Positions 1 through 4,816 of a DNA stretch of 8,597 nt are shown piece by piece. How positions within the stretch are numbered: position 1 is the stretch's first letter; every line of letters begins with the position of its first letter. Location: NCBI GenBank assembly GCA_937907165.1, contig CALCUH010000108.1, forward strand, positions 1 to 8,597, in the 5' to 3' direction. The translations under genes and the position numbers were made by a program. This DNA is from an uncultured Bacteroidales bacterium (GTDB lineage Bacteria > Bacteroidota > Bacteroidia > Bacteroidales > Paludibacteraceae). The notes beneath the pieces were generated by a model. It made no database searches. It was not told the origin of the DNA and was given only the letters and a program-made list of their open reading frames with translations.

Positions 1-181
1 AGACGAGATCAAACTCAAAGTGGTGCAAGGCGGTGTCGATTCACCGGAGGTGGACGCAGCCACCCTATCGAGCAAAATCATGAAGAATGTGGTGGAATAT
101 TACGACGAGACCATCAAACGATTGGAGAAGGAGAATGACAGTTTGAGAACTTTGGTGAGGGGTCAGCAAGAGAAAAAATAA
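1..181 (+). CDS. C-terminal end of an unknown protein (partial, 59 codons)
   Basis: The frame beginning at base 2 is open from the window edge to a TAA at 179-181 and encodes 59 residues; the start lies upstream of the window. The visible part begins DEIKLKVVQGG and ends in a charged, probably helical segment, YYDETIKRLEKENDSLRTL, with leucines or hydrophobic residues at coiled-coil-like spacing, then a basic tail ending QQEKK. Codon choice resembles the neighbouring plus-strand genes. Such a tail is seen on many DNA-binding and structural proteins, so it does not identify a family and I do not recognise the gene. It converges on the oxidoreductase gene, with a 125-base spacer between them. 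The coding call is fairly safe; no function is proposed. Confidence 0.68.
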   Translation, partial: DEIKLKVVQGGVDSPEVDAATLSSKIMKNVVEYYDETIKRLEKENDSLRTLVRGQQEKK

Positions 182-250
182 GGGAGAGGCAATCACCTGG
201 AAACATTACCAAGAGCGACACTTCGCAGGCCTATCGGGACAAACAAACAC

Positions 251-284
251 AAAAAAAAGCGGGAACCCTCAGGATTCCCGCTTT
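251..284 (-). terminator. Intrinsic terminator of the oxidoreductase gene
   Basis: Bases 256-265 (AAAGCGGGAA) pair perfectly with 275-284 (TTCCCGCTTT), a 10-bp stem; two further C-G pairs are possible inside the loop (267/273 and 268/272). Read on the minus strand, the stem runs directly into eight T residues (complement of A251-A258). This is a textbook rho-independent terminator placed about 22 bases after the minus-strand stop codon at 307-309. On the plus strand the stem ends in only three T residues followed by CACTAT, so it would be a weaker stop for the convergent gene ending at 181, though it may serve both. Confidence 0.9.
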
Positions 285-306
285 CACTATTTAGACGAAC
301 TATCTA

Positions 307-3300
307 TTAATACTCCATCTTAGTCATACGAACGTATGATTGGTAACGTTTCTTAGCCATTTCCTCAGAAGCGTTGAACAATTCCTGAGCCTCGTTAGGG
401 AATTGTTTCATTACAGAAGCGTAACGAACCTCACCCTTCAAGAAGTCTTGGAACTTGCTGTAGTCAGGCTCTTTTGAATCCAATTGGAATGGGTTCTTGC
501 CTTCAGCTTCCAAAGCTGGGTTGAATCTCCACAAGTGCCAGTATCCGCACTCAACAGCCTTAGCCTCCTCAGCTTGAGCCTTACCCATACCAGCCTTCAA
601 ACCGTGGTTGATACATGGAGCGTAAGCGATGATCAAAGAAGGACCATCATAAGCCTCAGCCTCTTTAAGAGCCTTCAAGCATTGAGCTTGGTTAGCGCCC
701 ATAGCGATTTGTGCAACGTATACATAACCGTAAGTGGTAGCGATCATACCCAAATCCTTCTTACGTACTCTCTTACCTGATGCAGCGAACTTAGCGATCG
801 CGCCGAGAGGAGTAGCCTTAGAAGATTGACCTCCGGTATTAGAGTAAACCTCAGTATCGAGAACCAAGATGTTCACATTCTTACCAGAAGCGATCACGTG
901 ATCCAAACCTCCGTAACCGATATCGTATGAGGCACCGTCACCACCGATGATCCATTGAGAACGTTTGATCATGTAGCCAGTCAACTCTGACAATTGCTTG
1001 CAGTGGTCACACTTGCTCTTGCCAGCCTCAACCATAGGGATGATCTTCTCAGTGATCTCTTGAGCCTTAGCGGCGTCGTCCTTGTTATCCAACCAAGCTT
1101 GGAACAATTCCTTAGCCTCAGCAGGAGTGCAATCAGAAGCGATAGCGTCGTTCATGATGTTCACGATACGAGCGCGCATCTTCTCGTTAGCCAATTCCAT
1201 ACCCAAACCGAACTCGCAGAAGTCCTCGAACAAAGAGTTAGCCCAAGCAGGACCTTGACCCTTCTCGTTAGTCGTATAAGGAGTAGAAGGAATAGAACCA
1301 GAGTAGATAGAAGAACAACCAGTTGCGTTAGCCACGATTTGACGGTTACCGAACAATTGAGAAATCAACTTCACGTATGGAGTCTCACCACAACCTGAGC
1401 AAGCGCCGGAGAATTCGAACAAAGGAGTAGCGAACTGAGAGTTCTTAGGGTTAGCTGTGATGTCAACCAAAGATTGTTTGCTTGATACCTTCTTAACACC
1501 ATATTCCCAGTTAGCAGCCTCAACAGCTGTCTCCTTAGCTTCAGGATCGAATGGAACCATCTTAAGAGCTTGTTTGCCCTTCTCTGGGTTGTTACCCAAA
1601 CATACGTCAACACAGTTACCGCAACCCAAGCAGTCCATAACGCCCACTTGCATACGGAACTTCATGCCCTTCATAGCGGCAGGAGCCTTCATCTCGATCA
1701 TGTCGCCGTTCATACCCTTAGCCTCATCGTCAGTCATAACGATTGGACGGATACAAGCGTGAGGACAAACGAACGCACAGTTGTTACATTGGATACAATC
1801 AGCAGCGTTCCAAGCAGGAACGAATGCGGAAACACCACGTTTCTCGTAAGCTGCGGTACCAGCTTGCCATTCACCATCCTCGATGCCCTTGAATGCTGAA
1901 ACTGGCAACAAGTCACCATTTTGAGCGTTGATAGGACGAACGATCTTGTTGATGAAGTCAGGGTCATTGTTTGGCTTAGCAGCGTCTGGAGCCAAATTAG
2001 CCCAAGCTGGATCGATAGCCAACTCCTTGTATTCACCACCACGGTCAACAGCGGCGTAGTTCTTGTTCACTACATCCTCACCCTTCTTACCGTAAGACTT
2101 AACGATGAACTTCTTCATTTGCTCAACAGCCAAATCAACTGGGATGACAGCCGTGATACGGAAGAACGCAGATTGGAGGATTGTATTGGTACGGTTACCC
2201 AAACCAATTTCCTGAGCGATCTTAGTTGCGTTGATATAGTAAACTTTGATATTATTCTTAGCGAAATAAGCCTTCACCTTGTTAGGCAAGTTCTTAGCCA
2301 ACTCTTCGCCTTCCCAGATAGTGTTCAAAAGGAAGGTACCGTTCTTTTGCAAACCGCGGGTAACATCGTACATGTGCAAGTAAGCTTGAACGTGGCATGC
2401 GACGAAGTTAGGCGTGTTCACCAAATAAGTAGAACGGATAGGAGTATCACCGAAACGCAAGTGAGAGCAAGTGAAACCTCCGGACTTCTTAGAGTCATAA
2501 GAGAAGTAAGCTTGACAGTGCTTGTTAGTGTTGTCACCGATGATCTTCACAGAGTTCTTGTTAGCGCCCACAGTACCGTCAGCACCCAAACCATAGAACT
2601 TAGCCTCGAACATGCCAGCGCCACCAACAGCGATCTCCTCCTTCTTAGGGAGAGAAGTGAAGGTAACGTCATCAACGATACCAACAGTGAAGTGGTTCTT
2701 AGGCTCCTTCATAGACATGTTCTCATAAACTGAGAGGATCTGAGCAGGAGTAGTATCGTTAGAACCCAAACCGTAACGTCCGCCGACTACGATTGGCGCG
2801 TTCTTGTCACCGAAGAATGCCTCACAAACATCCAAATACAAAGGATCACCATTTGCTCCTGGCTCCTTGGTTCTATCCAAAACGGTAACAACCTTAGCCG
2901 TCTTTGGAACTGCGGCCAACAAGTGTTTAGAAGAGAATGGACGGAACAAGTGTACAGCGACCAAACCAACTTTCTCGCCCTTAGCAGCCAAGAAGTCGAT
3001 CACCTCACGGATACATTCGGTTACGGAACCCATAGCGATGATGACGCGGTCAGCATCCTTAGCACCATAGTAATCGAACAAACCGTAGTTACGTCCTGTG
3101 ATCTTAGAGATCTCCTTCATATAGTTCTCAACGATAGCAGGAACGTTGTTATACATCGTATTGCAAGACTCGCGGTGAGTGAAGAACGTATCAGGGTTCT
3201 CAGCCATACCACGCATAACTGGCTTATTTGGATTCAAAGCTCTTGAACGGAACTCAGCCAATTTCTCTTGGTCGATCAAACCAGCCAAATCCTCGTTGTC

Positions 3301-3864
3301 CAACTTCTCGATCTTCTGGATTTCGTGTGAAGTACGGAAACCGTCGAAGAAGTTCAAGAAAGGAACTTGAGACTTGATGGTAGACAAGTGAGCTACACCA
3401 GCCAAGTCCATCACCTCTTGTACGGAACCTTCAGCCAACATGGCGAAACCTGTCTGACGGCAAGCGTAAACGTCTTGGTGGTCACCGAAGATACAAAGAG
3501 AGTGGGAAGCGATGGTACGAGCTGAAACATGGAAAACAGCCGGCATCTTCTCTGCGGCGATTTTGTACATGTTAGGGATCATCAACAACAAACCTTGAGA
3601 AGCCGTGTATGTTGAAGTCAACGCACCCGCTTGGATTGCACCGTGAACTGCACCGGCAGCACCTGCCTCTGATTGCATTTCTGTTACTGACACTGTCTCG
3701 CCGAAGATGTTCTTGCGACCTTGAGCGGCCCACTCATCTACGTGCTCTGCCATCGTTGAAGATGGAGTGATTGGGTAGATGCAGGCACATTCGCTGAACA
3801 TATAAGAGATATGTGCAGCAGCCTCATTACCATCACAAGTGATGAATTTTTTTTCTTTAGCCAT
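307..3864 (-). CDS. nifJ: Pyruvate:ferredoxin (flavodoxin) oxidoreductase, single-chain
   Basis: Cytoplasmic enzyme that oxidatively decarboxylates pyruvate with CoA to acetyl-CoA and CO2, passing electrons to ferredoxin or flavodoxin; it is central to anaerobic fermentation. The 1185-residue chain is complete and has the fused domain order of the family. The N-terminal domain has YPITPSST near residue 30, with T33, E66 and R116 matching the pyruvate/TPP-site residues known from the Desulfovibrio africanus enzyme (T31, E64, R114). The EKR domain has EKR at 674-676. A ferredoxin-like two-cluster domain has C690, C693, C696, C700 and C745, C748, C751, C755. The TPP domain has C822, C825, C850 and C1084 for the proximal cluster, GDG at 975-977 and N1009. 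It ends about 100 residues after C1084 and so lacks the extra C-terminal domain VII of the D. africanus protein. An additional CxxC pair lies at C952/C955. The start MAKEKKFITCDGN is typical of Bacteroidota homologues. It is monocistronic, with its own promoter and terminator. Confidence 0.97.
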   Translation of the reverse strand: MAKEKKFITCDGNEAAAHISYMFSECACIYPITPSSTMAEHVDEWAAQGRKNIFGETVSVTEMQSEAGAAGAVHGAIQAGALTSTYTASQGLLLMIPNMYKIAAEKMPAVFHVSARTIASHSLCIFGDHQDVYACRQTGFAMLAEGSVQEVMDLAGVAHLSTIKSQVPFLNFFDGFRTSHEIQKIEKLDNEDLAGLIDQEKLAEFRSRALNPNKPVMRGMAENPDTFFTHRESCNTMYNNVPAIVENYMKEISKITGRNYGLFDYYGAKDADRVIIAMGSVTECIREVIDFLAAKGEKVGLVAVHLFRPFSSKHLLAAVPKTAKVVTVLDRTKEPGANGDPLYLDVCEAFFGDKNAPIVVGGRYGLGSNDTTPAQILSVYENMSMKEPKNHFTVGIVDDVTFTSLPKKEEIAVGGAGMFEAKFYGLGADGTVGANKNSVKIIGDNTNKHCQAYFSYDSKKSGGFTCSHLRFGDTPIRSTYLVNTPNFVACHVQAYLHMYDVTRGLQKNGTFLLNTIWEGEELAKNLPNKVKAYFAKNNIKVYYINATKIAQEIGLGNRTNTILQSAFFRITAVIPVDLAVEQMKKFIVKSYGKKGEDVVNKNYAAVDRGGEYKELAIDPAWANLAPDAAKPNNDPDFINKIVRPINAQNGDLLPVSAFKGIEDGEWQAGTAAYEKRGVSAFVPAWNAADCIQCNNCAFVCPHACIRPIVMTDDEAKGMNGDMIEMKAPAAMKGMKFRMQVGVMDCLGCGNCVDVCLGNNPEKGKQALKMVPFDPEAKETAVEAANWEYGVKKVSSKQSLVDITANPKNSQFATPLFEFSGACSGCGETPYVKLISQLFGNRQIVANATGCSSIYSGSIPSTPYTTNEKGQGPAWANSLFEDFCEFGLGMELANEKMRARIVNIMNDAIASDCTPAEAKELFQAWLDNKDDAAKAQEITEKIIPMVEAGKSKCDHCKQLSELTGYMIKRSQWIIGGDGASYDIGYGGLDHVIASGKNVNILVLDTEVYSNTGGQSSKATPLGAIAKFAASGKRVRKKDLGMIATTYGYVYVAQIAMGANQAQCLKALKEAEAYDGPSLIIAYAPCINHGLKAGMGKAQAEEAKAVECGYWHLWRFNPALEAEGKNPFQLDSKEPDYSKFQDFLKGEVRYASVMKQFPNEAQELFNASEEMAKKRYQSYVRMTKMEY

Positions 3865-3923
3865 AATTTTATAAATTGAACAATAAAAATTTCAGTCTCT
3901 ATGCGCCGAAAAATACAATTTCC

Positions 3924-3992
3924 ACGCAAAACGCAAAATTAGTAAATTTTTTTCTTATTAGACGCAAATAATACGAAGGAACTAAACGCAAA
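3924..3992 (-). repeat. Four copies of ACGCAAA (TTTGCGT on the gene strand)
   Basis: The heptamer ACGCAAA occurs at 3924-3930, 3931-3937, 3962-3968 and 3986-3992, all in the same orientation, in the promoter region of the oxidoreductase gene. The first two are immediately adjacent. The second overlaps the -7 box, and the third overlaps the proposed -33 box. The spacings between copy starts are 7, 31 and 24 bases. They may be binding sites for a regulator, or partly a by-product of TTTG promoter boxes. Confidence 0.6.
3934..3968 (-). promoter_or_regulatory. Probable promoter of the oxidoreductase gene
   Basis: On the minus strand 3941-3934 reads TAATTTTG, an exact match to the Bacteroidota -7 box TAnnTTTG. 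A TTTG at 3968-3965 could act as the -33 element, but the 23-base gap is slightly longer than the roughly 19-21 usually described. Transcription would start near 3925-3930, giving a leader of about 60 bases. No Shine-Dalgarno sequence is visible before the start codon; the leader is A/T-rich. The -7 match is direct; its activity is inferred. Confidence 0.55.
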
Positions 3993-4162
3993 TTTGTGCA
4001 GCTTCTTCCAAAATTCATAACAAACTATTATTTAAGCATTTACATTTATACGATTTTATATTATCCGAAATCGAGTGAGTCAGACGGACTAAGAATGCGG
4101 AACCGCCTTATTTTTCAAGGCTAATATTTTCAACAATTATTCATGATATCGAATTGTTTTTG

Positions 4163-4170
4163 TAACTTTG
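4163..4170 (+). promoter_or_regulatory. -7 promoter box of the repeat-protein gene
   Basis: TAACTTTG matches the Bacteroidota -7 consensus TAnnTTTG exactly and lies in the string TTGTAACTTTG, which recurs before the AsmA-like gene. No good TTTG is present at the expected -33 distance. Transcription would begin near 4177, about 68 bases before the ATG at 4245. Confidence 0.6.
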
Positions 4171-4244
4171 TCGCCGTTATGGAATGTATTTACTTCATAA
4201 AACAATTGAATATAAGGATTTAGTTTTCACAAAATTTTAAAATT

Positions 4245-4535
4245 ATGGTTGTATTCGAAAGTCCGCTTATTTGCGATGCAAACATCAGAATCAAAGAAGT
4301 GCCGATTAAGAGCGACGCAGATGTCATCATTTACAAGTGCCAAACTATGGGTGATTCCGATTCGGGAAGCACCAATTGGTTCTTTTGCGACAGTTCGGCT
4401 AACGCATCTTTAAAGGTTTTCTTCGTCGACAATGCGGCCGACGCGCACTTGAAAGTATACTTTTCTCCATATAGAGCCGACGCGCACTGGATTAACCCTT
4501 TTAAAAAGAACTTTGTCGTAAGACTTCATTTATAA
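4245..4535 (+). CDS. Small protein of approximately 13-residue tandem repeats (DUF6150-like)
   Basis: This 96-residue protein has no signal peptide or membrane segment and is probably cytoplasmic. It is built of about five units following x4-[AS]-[DN]-A-x-[hydrophobic]-x-[VI]-[YF]: residues 5-17, 18-31, 48-60, 61-73 and 74-86. The best pair is VDNAADAHLKVYF followed by SPYRADAHWINPF. A non-repeat insert at 32-47 (Gly/Ser/Asp-rich) splits units two and three, and a basic end, NPFKKNFVVRLHL, closes the chain. The pattern of short alternating strands with a conserved DA turn resembles a family of small repetitive bacterial proteins that I recall as DUF6150; that label is from memory and the function is unknown. 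The gene has its own promoter, a hairpin just after the stop, and no partner in the same transcript. The repetitive, in-register sequence and flanking signals make it a real gene rather than a chance ORF. Confidence 0.85.
   Translation: MVVFESPLICDANIRIKEVPIKSDADVIIYKCQTMGDSDSGSTNWFFCDSSANASLKVFFVDNAADAHLKVYFSPYRADAHWINPFKKNFVVRLHL
4257..4502 (+). repeat. Coding repeat, approximately 39-base units, in the small protein
   Basis: The protein repeat is still visible in the DNA. The 13-base string GCCGACGCGCACT occurs at 4437-4449 and again at 4476-4488, exactly 39 bases (13 codons) apart. The earlier units match only at protein level, so the last two copies look like the most recent duplication or the most constrained pair. 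The segment 4338-4385 is a non-repeat insert. Confidence 0.75.
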
Positions 4536-4541
4536 AAATAT

Positions 4542-4579
4542 AGGTGGGGGATTTTTCGCCTATGCGAGTTCCCCCTCCT
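4542..4579 (+). terminator. Nested hairpin after the repeat-protein gene
   Basis: The outer stem pairs 4542-4544 with 4577-4579 and 4546-4551 with 4570-4575 (GGGGGA/TCCCCC), with one T-T mismatch between them. An inner stem pairs TCGC at 4556-4559 with GCGA at 4564-4567 around a CTAT loop. It begins six bases after the stop codon, which suggests transcript termination or 3'-end protection. No T-tract follows on the plus strand (TACACATTTCT), so it is not a classic intrinsic terminator. Confidence 0.5.
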
Positions 4580-4765
4580 TACACATTTCTCCCTGTTATT
4601 TGGGAACAAAGAGATTTTCTTCATCTATCAATAAGTCTTTTCCGCACAAACTGATTTACTCCTCGATAAGGTCTATTTCTCACCTATATTATTAATATTC
4701 ATAAAATCTATATGTTGTGCGAGCCATTTTTTGCAATCCGTCTATACAAAGACGATGAAAAATTG

Positions 4766-4773
4766 TAACTTTG
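4766..4773 (+). promoter_or_regulatory. -7 promoter box of the AsmA-like/CvfB-like operon
   Basis: This is an exact TAACTTTG box inside TTGTAACTTTG, identical over 11 bases to the box at 4160-4170. Transcription would begin near 4780, giving a leader of about 35-40 bases to the ATG at 4817. The expected -33 position has no TTTG; an imperfect inverted repeat (4739-4754) occupies that place instead. The rest of the spacer 4580-4735 is AT-rich, and I see nothing else in it. Confidence 0.6.
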
Positions 4774-4816
4774 CGACAAACTTCTTATTAGTAACATATT
4801 ATTAATTAGATAAGAT

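Larger units (their letters stand above)
3865..4244. other. Divergent intergenic region, 380 bases, no gene seen
   Basis: This AT-rich spacer separates the minus-strand oxidoreductase gene from the plus-strand repeat-protein gene. Its left third holds the oxidoreductase promoter region and four ACGCAAA copies (3924-3992). Its right third holds the repeat-protein promoter (-7 box at 4163-4170). The middle, about 3993-4130, contains no convincing ORF, hairpin or motif. A 14-codon ORF at 4179-4223 begins only nine bases after the -7 box and is not supported as a gene. Confidence 0.75.

Noticed and set aside
1921..2733. Plus-strand ORF of 270 codons inside the oxidoreductase gene
   Set aside because: It is entirely antisense to a fully conserved enzyme. 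The protein is rich in Ser, Leu and Val with no domain sense, as expected from reading a strongly codon-biased gene backwards.
3847..3854. Run of eight T (A8 in the gene) near the oxidoreductase start, as a phase-variable tract
   Set aside because: It simply encodes Glu-Lys-Lys in a commonly seen N-terminus of this enzyme. Switching off a central metabolic enzyme this way is implausible without strain variation data.
3738..3929. Minus-strand ORF of 63 codons beginning in the oxidoreductase leader
   Set aside because: It begins about where the transcript should start and runs out of frame into the conserved N-terminus of the enzyme. The product shows no family features.
4093..4119. GCGGAACCGC followed by TTATTTTT as a terminator in the divergent spacer
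   Set aside because: The arms leave only a two-base loop; with a four-base loop the stem falls to three pairs. No transcript needing termination is seen there.
4179..4223. 14-codon ORF (MECIYFIKQLNIRI) before the repeat-protein gene, as a leader peptide
   Set aside because: The ATG lies only nine bases after the -7 box, practically at the transcription start. It has no regulatory-residue run and no attenuator hairpin.
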